Assembly: GCA_016256075.1 (NCBI GenBank)
Contig: SDVU01000547.1
Coordinates: forward strand, 1 to 12,380
Direction of reading: 5' to 3'
DNA length: 12,380 bases
Origin: Dictyocoela muelleri
Lineage: Eukaryota > Microsporidia
Shown here: piece by piece, positions 1-6,918 of the stretch
Layout: each line of letters opens with the position of its first letter
Numbering within the stretch: the first letter of the stretch is position 1
The notes under the pieces: model-generated
What the model was told of the DNA's origin: nothing
Database searches by the model: none
The model's input: only the letters and a program-made list of their open reading frames with translations
Position numbers and translations under genes: made by a program

Positions 1-227
1 TTAATATTAATTTATTATTAATATTATTATTATTATTTTTATTATTTATTTTTTTTTTAAATATTTTTATTTTTTTATTTTTTAGTGTTTTATTAAGTTT
101 GGTTTTTATATTGTAATGTTTTTTTTTTCATGCGTACTAAGGGTTTTTTTCAAAAAAAGTACTCCCATTTTTTCAGTCGAAATGTCCCATTTGTTTAAAT
201 TGGCCTTTCAGGCCAATTTGGACTTAA
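1..227. other. AT-rich sequence without a gene
   Basis: The first 100 or so bases are almost pure A and T with irregular TTA/TTAT runs. The short open frame that begins near 116 runs directly into the tRNA-like repeat and has no recognisable protein features, so I read it as chance. The only ordered structure is a small perfect hairpin at 197-219. Sequence similarity to the tRNA-headed repeat begins at about 228. Confidence 0.6.
197..219. repeat. small perfect hairpin
   Basis: AAATTGGCCT at 197-206 and its exact reverse complement at 210-219 enclose a 3-base TTC loop. It lies just outside the tRNA-headed repeat. It is not followed by a T run in a gene context, so there is no reason to call it a terminator. 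Confidence 0.6.
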
Positions 228-349
228 CGAGTTATGACCGCTTAATGTCTTTCACTCATTATTTATTAAAGTGTGACGTCAGCGGGATTCGAACCCCGAT
301 ACTTAAATTTTAAATTCACGAGTGTTAACCACTGATCTATCTGGCTACA
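228..349 (-). repeat. tRNA-headed repeat, unit 1 (partial)
   Basis: This stretch aligns with the right part of the unit at 425-2110. Shared blocks are GCTTAATGTC, the TTATTTATTAAAG block, TGACGTCAGC, a B-box-like motif, ACTTAAATTTTA, and an A-box-like motif near the right end. The tRNA-like head is on the minus strand (5' end near 348), and the body runs leftward until similarity fades near 228. The same landmark recurs in the next unit 1734 bp downstream, or 528 bp once the 1206 bp added by the Merlin insertion are removed. That makes this the first, truncated unit of a tandem pair. The organisation suggests a tRNA-derived SINE or a tRNA-derived satellite. The poly-A-like linker at 350-424 also resembles the linker before the unit at 11866. 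Confidence 0.7.
274..346 (-). other. tRNA-like head (degenerate)
   Basis: On the minus strand a B box GGTTCGAATCC (plus-strand 285-295) is a perfect match to the polymerase III internal promoter. An A-box-like TAGATCAGTGG lies at plus-strand 329-339. Their starts are 44 bases apart, as in a true tRNA (positions 8 and 52). However, the acceptor ends pair poorly (about three of seven), the outer two pairs of the T stem fail, and no clean anticodon stem is visible. I therefore read it as a tRNA-derived promoter head of a repeat and not as a functional tRNA gene. Confidence 0.65.
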
Positions 350-527
350 AAAAAAAATCATAAAAATAAAAAATGTTTTAAATTCATTAATAAATTATTT
401 AATTTACATTTATTCTATTATATATTACATCCCGACAACATCCATAGCTGTTAACTCGGAGATTTGTCTCCAAAAATAGACTTTAGACCTTTGGTCACCG
501 GGGTTTAAATAATAAGTCATTTCCTAA

Positions 528-551
528 GTTGCCTAGGGTCAACCTTCCAGA
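528..551. repeat. left target duplication and terminal inverted repeat of Merlin-1
   Basis: GTTGCCTA (528-535) is the target duplication and GGGTCAACCTTCCAGA (536-551) is the terminal inverted repeat. The right end carries the reverse complement with one difference in 16, followed by GCTGCCTA (one difference in 8). An 8-bp duplication is typical of the Merlin/IS1016 group. Confidence 0.85.
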
Positions 552-600
552 TTAGGTTTTTGCGTTGTTTTACAAAACGCAAATACCGAATCTGGAAGGT
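542..600. repeat. hairpin at the left end of Merlin-1
   Basis: The left terminal repeat continues into a near-perfect inverted repeat. The arm from 542 reads ACCTTCCAGATT, and the arm ending at 600 is its reverse complement. About 20 of the first 22 positions pair, and the stem continues through TTTGCG/CGCAAA to a short loop near 570. The terminal repeat sequence is thus present twice in opposite orientation within the first 65 bp. No matching hairpin is seen at the right end. It may be a transposase-binding dyad or a local inverted duplication. Confidence 0.75.
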
Positions 601-739
601 AAAGGGTGAATTTATTTTTTAAAAATAGAATATACAATTTGAGAGTTTTCTACCTAAACAGTCAATATCTTTTAAAATATTTTTTCTTCTCATCTTTTCT
701 GAAAGTTTATAAAACATATTAAAAAATTTTACTCCCAAA

Positions 740-1688
740 ATGGATCGTGAACTAAAGAACATAAGATCAGAAATATTTAGAAGTATCGAGAAAGCAGTAG
801 AGTGGTGTATAAAAAACCATATCATATCCAATACTTACAATGTAAGAGGAGGATGTAAGGATATGATGACATTGCACCATGATACATCCTATAAAAATAG
901 GTTCAGATACAGATGTAAAGGAAAAAGTTGTCGTAAATCAGAATGTATATTAGAGCGGTGCTGGTTTAAAACACCGAATATACCTTTAAACGAAACATTG
1001 TTAATTTTTTACCTATGGCTTAAGCGATTATACACCTTTAACCTTGAATCATGATATGAAGTTTCAACGTCTTCTATAATAAGGGTTAAAAAATATTTAT
1101 AGGGTATTGACCAAATAGAATAAACGATTTCAGAAAAAATAGGTGGGTTTGAGCATATTGAACAAACCGATGAAACAGTAATAGTTAATCGTAAAATATA
1201 CACCACCCCTAGTTCAAGGAACGATAGCATGTCTGATACTACATGGTTATTGTGTTCAATTGACGAGGATACACGTGAACTAATACTTTAAATAGTGCCT
1301 AATCGTTCTGGTGACACAATGATAAAATATTTTAAATAAATATAAAGAAAGAATCTTTATGTCTTACTGATGGATATAAATCGTACCCAAAAGCTGTTTC
1401 GGCCATAAAAGGAGAGCACCATGTTGTTATAAACGAGGAAGGATTTAAAAACAAAACAGGTGAAACAACTAACCTTATTGAGTGCACCTGGGCTCTTTTA
1501 AAATATGAAATAAAAGTTAAAAAAGGAGTAAAAAAGGAGTAAAAAAGGAGTAAAAAGAGGAGTAAAAAAGCTATTTATTAGAAGCATTAGAGGAGTTTAA
1601 ATGGAGACACAGATGTATAAAGATTTATAATGGCACAAATGTTTGCCATAAATTTTTCAATATTGTTTGCCTTTTCTTTAATAAATGA
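740..1688 (+). pseudogene. Merlin/IS1595-like DDE transposase, broken
   Basis: The start at ATG 740 opens a 104-codon frame with a Cys-rich N-terminal zinc-ribbon-like part (Cys39, Cys59, Cys64, Cys69, Cys74; YRCKGKSCRKSEC) followed by NETLLIFYLWLKRLY, the usual helical block of this family. The same frame continues past stops at 1052, 1100, 1121 and 1289 through IGGFEHIEQTDET, which holds the first catalytic Asp (1169-1171), and IVPNRSGDTM. A frameshift then leads to LTDGYKSYPKAV with the second Asp (1369-1371), and NLIECTW with the catalytic Glu (1480-1482), 37 codons later. An 11-bp tandem expansion at 1519-1563 shifts the frame again. The C-terminus LLEALEEFKWRHRC then ends at TGA 1686-1688. 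The total is about 315 codons, the usual size. The catalytic residues survive but the gene cannot be translated. Confidence 0.88.
1519..1563 (+). repeat. 11-bp tandem repeat inside the transposase
   Basis: Four consecutive copies of AAAAAAGGAGT (the last is 12 bp) lie in the basic segment after the catalytic Glu. The unit is not a multiple of three, so changes in copy number shift the reading frame. Polymerase slippage in an A-rich stretch is the simplest origin. Confidence 0.85.
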
Positions 1689-1717
1689 GTTTTTAGTATT
1701 TTTTTTTAAAAAATGGT

Positions 1718-1741
1718 TCTGGACGGTTGACCCGCTGCCTA
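1718..1741. repeat. right terminal inverted repeat and target duplication of Merlin-1
   Basis: TCTGGACGGTTGACCC (1718-1733) is the reverse complement of the left end with one mismatch. GCTGCCTA (1734-1741) repeats the left flank GTTGCCTA with one mismatch, and the interrupted repeat resumes at 1742 with GAAGCTCAG. Confidence 0.85.
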
Positions 1742-2006
1742 GAAGCTCAGATGTATACGCAATTTTCCTTTTATAAATGACTCATCAGGATACAGGTAAT
1801 TATTATCATTTCATGAAATTGTATTTTTCACTACTTTTTGCCAAGATTGTCGCCACACTCTTTACCAACCCTAGGAGAGTCTCTCCAACTTAATTTTCAC
1901 ATTATATCATGTATTAATAAACTATAAAACGCTGGAAAAACTGTATATTAAACTATATTTCTATAGTTTTGACAGCTTAATGTCATTCCCCGTTATTTAT
2001 TAAAGA

Positions 2007-2080
2007 CTGACGTCAGCTGGATTCGAGATATACTTAAATTTTACATCCAAGAGCGTTAAATACCGAGCTATCTGGCATCA
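2007..2080 (-). other. tRNA-like head of repeat unit 2 (degenerate)
   Basis: This aligns base for base with the head at 274-346. Here the A-box side is the better preserved: the minus strand reads TAGCTCGGTA over plus 2061-2070. The B box has decayed to CTCGAATCC (plus 2019-2027). Between them is the shared block ACTTAAATTTTA. It is followed by an A-rich run and ATCATAAAA, as in unit 1. Not a functional tRNA. Confidence 0.55.
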
Positions 2081-2294
2081 AAAGTATTCTAGCTAAAAAA
2101 AATCATAAAAGCTCTTCGAGGTGTGAACAGAACTAGGAAAAAACACTCGAATTAACATATCAAATACATGCTTATTTTCTATTCCGAACGAGCCGAAAAA
2201 AGGTGTTTGGAATTATATTAATATAAAATTTATATGTTTTAAATATCTGATAATTTTACTTCAGTCTAATTATTTTAAAATGGATGGAAAGACG

Positions 2295-2707
2295 GGATTT
2301 GTACTAAAATTTGCACCCAGGAGGGTAAATTTTAGTACATCTAAAAAAATGATTTTTTTGAAATCAAAATGAAATCTGTTAAATTAATTAATAAAAAATA
2401 CACAAGCTATTGAAAGATTGAAAATTTAAAAAAAAGAAATTAAAACAAGAATGAAGATTAAAATTAATCAGAGAGAGGGTAATTTTTAAAAAAATCCTGT
2501 TTTAAAAAAAATAAGATTGATTTTATGGAAAAGATCTTAAATTTAATAAAAATGTAATTAATAAAAATTCTTTAATACCTCTTTATAATTTATTATTATT
2601 ATTTTATCTGCTTTTTTTAAATTTTATTAAATAAAATTTTTTGATTTTTTTATGGGGGGAAAATTTTAGTACAGCTATCACCGGGGTGCAAATCTTAGTA
2701 CAGATCC
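2295..2707. mobile_element. small inverted-repeat element (MITE), 413 bp, no gene
   Basis: The ends are inverted repeats: GGATTTGTACTAAAATTTGC from 2295, and on the opposite strand GGATCTGTACTAAGATTTGC from 2707. Two differ in the first 20, and both continue into CACCC. The flanks GAAAGACG (2287-2294) and GAAAAGCG (2708-2715) agree at 6 of 8 and may be a worn 8-bp target duplication. The interior is A-rich with no coding potential. The left end also folds on itself through GTACTAAAATTT (2301-2312) and its exact reverse complement (2327-2338). At the right end the same TTAGTAC motif occurs twice in direct orientation. An 8-bp duplication with GG ends would suit a Merlin, MULE or hAT-like driver. 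The family is not identified. Confidence 0.75.
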
Positions 2708-2915
2708 GAAAAGCGGGTAAGCACCGCGAATAGTTATATATTCATGCATACAAGCTTTAAATGTCTGCATGATATTGATTTTCTAAGATAAAAAGAATTT
2801 AATGGTCACGAATAACCTTCTTCAGCTTTCTGTGATATGTTATGTCTCCCTGCATTTAAAATATCGAATTGTGGAGTCCTGTCTAAAATTTAAGAATTTT
2901 AACCCTTAAACGACC

Positions 2916-3068
2916 GACTACACATATATGTGTAGTCAAAAAAACACTCACTACACATATATGTGTAGTTAAAAAAACACCGACTACACATATATGTTTA
3001 GACAAAAAAACACCGACTACACATATATGTGTAGTCAAAGAACCACCCACTACACACATATGTGTAGT
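2916..3068. repeat. 33-bp tandem array of perfect palindromes (5 units)
   Basis: Five units start at 2916, 2949, 2982, 3015 and 3048, an exact 33-bp period. Each unit is a dyad built on CTACACATATATGTGTAG (the last reads CTACACACATATGTGTAG and the third has one arm mutated), separated by A-rich spacers such as AAAAAAACAC. Dyads of 20-22 bp are perfect in units 1 and 4. Because 33 is a multiple of three, the array is open in several frames and produces spurious repetitive peptides on both strands. It is a minisatellite and not a gene. Confidence 0.93.
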
Positions 3069-3079
3069 TACTACAGCCC

Positions 3080-3191
3080 GTTGCATTATTATATCGTTGC
3101 ATTATTATATCATTGCATTATTATATCGTTGCAATATTATATCGTTGCTTTATTATACTGTTGCATTATTATATCGTTGCATTATCATACC
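3080..3191 (+). repeat. 16-bp tandem array (7 units)
   Basis: Seven consecutive units of GTTGCATTATTATATC begin at 3080, 3096, 3112, 3128, 3144, 3160 and 3176, each with zero to three changes. It starts about 12 bp after the palindromic array ends. Confidence 0.92.
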
Positions 3192-3218
3192 CCCCATCGT
3201 TGCAATACAATGTTTTTC

Positions 3219-3368
3219 AAAGTTATAGACCCATTTATTTTAAAGTTATAGACCCGTTTCTTTCAAAGTTATATACCCATTTCTTTTAAAGTTATAGACC
3301 CATTTCTTTCAAAGTTATAGAGCCGTTTATTTCAGACTTATAGACCCATTTTGCCAGATTTATAGATA
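3219..3368 (+). repeat. 23-bp tandem array (6-7 units)
   Basis: Units of the form AAAGTTATAGACCCATTTC plus TTTC start at 3219, 3242, 3265, 3288, 3311 and 3334. A partial, decayed seventh starts near 3356. The units vary at CCCATTT/CCCGTTT and lose identity toward the right edge. Confidence 0.9.
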
Positions 3369-3394
3369 ATACGCTAAAATTCGCGGTGATTAAT

Positions 3395-4381
3395 TATTTT
3401 TAACCCATATTTTACCCCCATTACTAACCCTTATTTTTAACTCTGATTTTTAAACCTTATATTTTTACCCCCCCCCCAATTTTTCTACATTCAATTGTTA
3501 CCTTTATTTTTTGACCTTTATTTTTTGACCCTTATTTTCTAGACCCTATTTTTAACCCTTATTTTTTAGCCCTCATTTTAGCCTCAATTTTTTAACCCTC
3601 ATTTTTAAATACTTATTTTTTAGCCCTCATTTTTCAACCCTCATTTTACCCCACATTACTAATTATTATTTTTAACCCTTATATTAAGACCCTTATTTTT
3701 TACCCTTATTTTTTTAACTCTTAATTTTTAACTCTTATTTTTTAATCCCATTTTTAACCCTTATTTTTACCAATCCCACATTACTAACACTTATTTTTAA
3801 CACTTATTTTTAACATTTATTTTCAACGCTTATTTTTAACGCTTATTTTTAACCCTTATATTTGGTCCATATTTTTTACCCACATTTTTTCCCTTATTTT
3901 TTTTCCCTTATTTTTAACCCTCATTTTTTAGACCTCATTTTAACCATTATTTTTTTAGACCCTATTTTTTACCATTATTTTTTAGCCATCATTTTTAACC
4001 CATATTTTTTAACCCCCATTTTATCCTTATATTTTAACCTCATATTTTTAGACCCCATTTTTTAACACTTATTTTTAGCCCTTATTTTTAGCCCATATAT
4101 TTTAGTCCACATTTCTTAACTATTATATACAACCCTCATTTTTTAGACATTATTTTTTTAACCACTATTTTTAGCTATTATTTTTTAATCATTATTTTTA
4201 AACCCCTATTTTTAAACCCTATTTTTCAACTCTTATTTTTTCAACCCTTATTTTTTAACATTATTTTTTGACCCTTATTTTTAAAACCCTTATTTTTTAA
4301 CCCTTATTTTTTAACCACTATATTCGACCCTTATTTTTTGACCCTTTTTTTCGACCTTTATTTTTAACCTTTACTTTTTTA
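3395..4381 (+). repeat. about 1 kb of degenerate TTATTTTTAACCC satellite, G-poor strand
   Basis: Roughly 70 degenerate units of 12-15 bp follow the pattern TTATTTTTAACCC, with variants ending in GACCC, AGCCC and AACCTC. By hand count the plus strand holds about 26 G in the 960 bases from 3421 to 4380, so almost all G:C pairs have C on this strand. There is a run of ten C at 3468-3477. Open frames here (for example near 3862) encode only Phe/Leu/Ile/Pro repeats and are not genes. The AACCC element is telomere-like only in part, because the long T run between copies is unlike any standard telomere repeat. Confidence 0.9.
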
Positions 4382-4702
4382 ACTGTTGTAGATACACAAC
4401 ACCATGAATAAGTTTGAAGTTAAGAATTTTAAAGAAAAAATCGTTTAAATTAAAAAACGTTCTGGAACCAAAAAAAATCAAAAAATTGACGTAATTCTGA
4501 CATAATTAAAAAATTGATTAAAAAGGCATAAATAGCGTAACATTCTTGTTGGCATGATGATGATGATGACGAAGGATAAGTTTTTAAATAAAAGTATTCA
4601 GATCTTTTCTATTTATAGCTTTTACATTAATTTTGACAAAGTCCCAGCGGCAACCGACAATATGTTTTTATGGTCTTTAAAATATCAATGAATGAGGGCT
4701 TT
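4382..4702. other. AT-rich intergenic stretch
   Basis: No gene is recognised. Visible items are a short dyad TGTTGT/ACAACA around 4385-4402 just at the edge of the satellite, an ATGATGATGATGATGA trinucleotide run at 4554-4569, and at 4685-4700 the block TCAATGAATGAGGGCT. That block is matched in inverted orientation by AGCCCTATTAAATTCATTGA at 5687-5706. The last item suggests that the outer arms of the palindrome array to the right once reached this far. Confidence 0.5.
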
Positions 4703-4751
4703 TTAAAATTTGATATCTCGAAAAATTAATGAAAAAAAATTTGGTACTACT

Positions 4752-5022
4752 CCTGTCAACACCCTCAGAAAATTTCGTTTGAAAAGGAATGAAATATATC
4801 CATATAGTAGAATTTTTCTGAGTTAAATTATAAAATGTAAGTATTTTATTGTAATTATTTTATTTTTTCTAATTTAGATTGATTTCACGAAGCAAAATAA
4901 ATCTAAGTTAATAAAATAATTACAATAAAATACTTACATTTTTGAATTTAACTCAGAAAAATTCTATTATATGTATATATTTCATTCTTTTTCCAACAAA
5001 AATTTTTGAGGGTGAAGACCGG
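4752..5022. repeat. palindrome 1 of the composite (about 271 bp)
   Basis: The arms begin CAACACCCTCAGAAAATTT on the left and end AAAATTTTTGAGGGTG on the right. They run through GTAAGTATTTTATTGTAATT and its reverse complement to a short loop near CACGAAGC (4887). Several mismatches separate the two arms, so it is not a fresh inverted duplication. It is homologous to palindrome 3. Confidence 0.85.
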
Positions 5023-5292
5023 TTTATAATTTAACATCTATTTAAAAAGATAAAAATGAAAAAAAAACAAATTATTTATTAAATATTATTTTTATGAAAT
5101 CCGACAACTCAATATTCACGTAATATCAAAAAAAACATAAAAATTGATAGAATTGATGATCATTTATTAATATTTATGTTTTTTAATTACATGAATATTG
5201 AATTGTCGAATATTATAAAAATAATATTTAACAAATAATTTATTTTTTTTCATTTTTATTTTTTTAAATAGATGTTAAATTATAAACCGGTC
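5017..5292. repeat. palindrome 2 of the composite (about 276 bp)
   Basis: The arms begin GACCGGTTTATAATTTAACA and end with the exact reverse complement of that. They continue through AAATATTATTTTTAT and CGACAACTCAATATTCA to a centre near 5155. The arm sequence is different from palindromes 1 and 3, but the length is nearly equal and the terminal ACCGGT is shared. Confidence 0.85.
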
Positions 5293-5562
5293 AACACCCT
5301 TAAAAATTTTTTTTTTGTGAAAATTATAATTATATACATATATTAGTATTTTTAAGATATAAATTTGTAAATGTTAGTATTTTATTGTAATTATTTTATT
5401 TTTCTAATTTAGATTGATTTCGCGGAGCGAAAACAATCTAAATTAGAAAAATAAAATAATTACAATAAAATACTAACATTTACAAATTTATCTCTTAAAA
5501 ATACTAATATATGTATATAATTATAATTTTCCCAACAAAAATTTTTAAGGGTGTTGACCGGT
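5286..5562. repeat. palindrome 3 of the composite (about 277 bp)
   Basis: The arms begin ACCGGTCAACACCCTTAAAA and end with its reverse complement. The centre is TTTCGCGGAGCGAAA near 5425. The long inner blocks around TCTAATTTAGATTG and CAATCTAAATTAGA are perfect. It is the best preserved of the three, and clearly the same sequence family as palindrome 1. Confidence 0.88.
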
Positions 5563-5611
5563 GTAGTACCAAAAATTTTATGAATTTTTCGAAATTCCCA
5601 AATTTTAGACA

Positions 5612-6311
5612 TAAGATAATTTTTTAAAAAAATATTGCATCAGTTCAAATAATAAAAAAAAATTTATTCTATGTGAACCCAAATGAAGCCCTATTAAATT
5701 CATTGAAAGAAATATGTGTTCTTAATTCTTTATCTGCATGCAAGAGCTGTAGTAATTAAATAAGCTGATGGGGAATAATTAAAGAACACGTTCATATTAC
5801 TATTTTTGAATTATTGCAAAAAGAAAAGATCTTTACCAAAAAAAATAATTCTTAATAGATTTCTGAGCCAACTTTACATTGGTCTATGAAAGTTTATGGT
5901 TTACAGCCAATTTCGACTATTTTAAAATCGAAATATTTGATGTAATAAGTAAATATACTTATTATAATGTAAGAAAATTGTTAGTATCGAAAATTAAGGT
6001 CACAAAAAATATAGGGAGAAATGGTGTCATGATGTCTCTGTTTAGAATTATAAAACCGAAATTTTCTCAGATATAATGATAAAAAATCCATCTTTAATCA
6101 AGGAGATAAAAGTAGAATACGATGGAAAATATGAGGTGTTGAAGTTTCAGTTGTGAAAAGATTTTTTTAGAAATTATTAGCACCCGGCCAATATTTACAA
6201 TTCCTGGCGTATAAAAGAGACACTGATTGATGGAACTATTATAATAACATGATTTTTTTAGCTGCTCTTCTGCTGTCAAAGAATTCTGAAATAATTATAT
6301 TTATGTTCCCG
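5612..6311. other. gene-poor stretch with two unrecognised short frames
   Basis: An inverted pair GTGTTCTT/AAGAACAC lies at 5716 and 5782-5789. On the plus strand a 65-codon frame ends at TAA 6074-6076 (from TTG 5879). A 26-codon frame MIKNPSLIKEIKVEYDG starts at ATG 6076 and overlaps that stop, ending at TGA 6154-6156. The residue mix is less biased than in the surrounding AT-rich DNA, so these could be remnants of a coding region, but no motif is recognisable. I do not call a gene. Confidence 0.4.
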
Positions 6312-6319
6312 GTCTAAAG

Positions 6320-6918
6320 CAGTTTTTCTCAACCTGGGCGATATCGCCCCTAGGGGCGATTATTGTTTTTAAGAGGGCGATTATTTTTTTAAGGAAAGGG
6401 CGAAAAGAAAATTTAAAAAACGAAAAAAAACAGGGAATAAAAACGATTGGACATTTTTATTTTTTACATTTAAAATAAACAAATTTATGAATATTTTTTT
6501 CAAATTTAATGATTTAATACCATAAGGGGTATAAATTTAAATCTATAACATTAAATAACTATTGATTTTATAAACTTAAAACTAAAAATTCTCCTATTAT
6601 TTAGTAATGTGATTAACCAATAAATTTAGATAATGTTTTTATTTCAAGCGTGTTTAGAAATTATGGAATTTATTTCATTACTTTGTGAATAATTTTTATC
6701 TTAGAAATGTAAATTTTATAAAAAATTACAAAAATATACCTTAGTTTGTTTAAGTTTTTATTTACACTGACACAAATTTTATATAGGAGGGAGTATACTT
6801 AAAAAATTTCTTTTAGAGGGGGGAGGCGATTTTAAAAAAAAAGTCAGAGGGATATTTTTTTCAAAAAGTCTGGGGGGGCGAAAAATAGTCATAAATAAAT
6901 AAAAATTGAAAAACACTG
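6320..6918. mobile_element. hAT-type MITE 1, 599 bp
   Basis: A perfect 8-bp target duplication GTCTAAAG (6312-6319 and 6919-6926) encloses an element beginning CAGTTTTTCTCAACC. On the other strand it begins CAGTGTTTTTCAATT, so about 11 of 15 terminal bases match. CAG...TTTCTCAACC ends with 8-bp duplications are the signature of hAT transposons. Subterminal GGGCGATTATT and GGGGGGGCGAAAA blocks are repeated near both ends. The interior is AT-rich with no open frame of note, so it is non-autonomous. Confidence 0.88.

Larger units (their letters stand above)
536..1733 (+). mobile_element. Merlin-like DNA transposon (Merlin-1), 1198 bp, dead
   Basis: The element has 16-bp terminal inverted repeats beginning GGGTCAACC (536-551 and 1718-1733, 15 of 16 matching) and an 8-bp target duplication (528-535 and 1734-1741, 7 of 8). 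It carries one decayed plus-strand transposase of the Merlin/IS1595 (ISXO2-like DDE) class at 740-1688. Its ends leave only a 30-base 3' flank and a roughly 200-base 5' leader. It lies inside the tRNA-headed repeat, and the related unit near 11975 shows the unoccupied site. The length of about 1.2 kb is normal for the family. The well-preserved ends and duplication suggest an insertion of moderate age, although the coding region has already taken several stops and two or more frameshifts. Confidence 0.9.
425..2110 (-). repeat. tRNA-headed repeat, unit 2, split by a Merlin element
   Basis: The left part (425-535) and right part (1742-2110) are one repeat unit interrupted by the transposon at 536-1733. 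The unit at 11866-12310 shows the uninterrupted order. AACATC (437) to ATGACTC (1777) is 134 bp after subtracting 1206 bp, and the same two landmarks at 11870 and 12004 are 134 bp apart. From ATGACTC to the TTATTTATT block is 214 bp in both copies. Shared blocks include CTGAGAACC/CTGTTAACT, CTTTGGTC, TCAGGATACAGGTAATTA, CCTAGGAGAGTC and GACGTCAGC. The tRNA-like head is at 2007-2080 on the minus strand, so the head-to-tail direction is right to left. It is probably mobilised, or was born, from polymerase III transcripts. Confidence 0.8.
4703..5611. mobile_element. composite palindrome element: three hairpins inside an outer inverted repeat
   Basis: The outer arms are TTGGTACTAC (4741-4750) and GTAGTACCAA (5563-5572). 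Weaker matches continue outward, for example CGAAAAATTAATGAAAA at 4719 against TTTTATGAATTTTTCG ending at 5591. Between them lie three long dyads centred near 4887, 5155 and 5424, that is 268-269 bp apart. The first and third are homologous to each other. The middle one has different arms. All three are joined at the self-complementary hexamer ACCGGT. The centre of the middle dyad is also the centre of the whole structure. There is no coding sequence. It is probably a MITE or foldback element, or a nest of them. No target duplication could be fixed. Confidence 0.75.

Noticed and set aside
116-313. 65-codon plus-strand open frame
   Set aside because: It overlaps the tRNA-like head, has no recognisable features, and lies in low-complexity AT-rich DNA.
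274-346. A functional tRNA gene on the minus strand
   Set aside because: A and B boxes and their spacing are good, but the acceptor and T stems do not pair, no anticodon arm is clear, and the sequence recurs as the head of a longer repeat.
542-600. Rho-independent terminator
   Set aside because: The hairpin is large and has no downstream T run or gene; the context is a eukaryotic transposon end.
619-831. Minus-strand frame overlapping the Merlin-1 transposase start
   Set aside because: It is antisense to the transposase leader and N-terminus; the plus-strand frame has clear family motifs.
1009-1230. Minus-strand 73-codon frame
   Set aside because: It is the antisense of the transposase core, whose plus strand carries the EQTDET catalytic motif.
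2916-3068. CRISPR-like array of palindromic repeats at regular spacing
   Set aside because: The spacers are A-rich, about 11 bp, and similar to each other; there are no cas genes, and the rest of the window is eukaryotic. It is a minisatellite.
2883-3251. Repetitive short open frames on both strands encoding ICVVGVFL-like peptides
   Set aside because: They result from a 33-bp unit being a multiple of three and run across tandem repeats; there is no start context or domain.
3862-4065. Open frame rich in Phe, Leu, Ile and Pro
   Set aside because: It is a translation of the TTATTTTTAACCC satellite and has no independent support.
3395-4381. Telomere repeat array
   Set aside because: AACCC is present, but the unit of about 13 bp with long T runs is too degenerate and does not match a standard telomere motif; it is internal to the window and flanked by other satellites.
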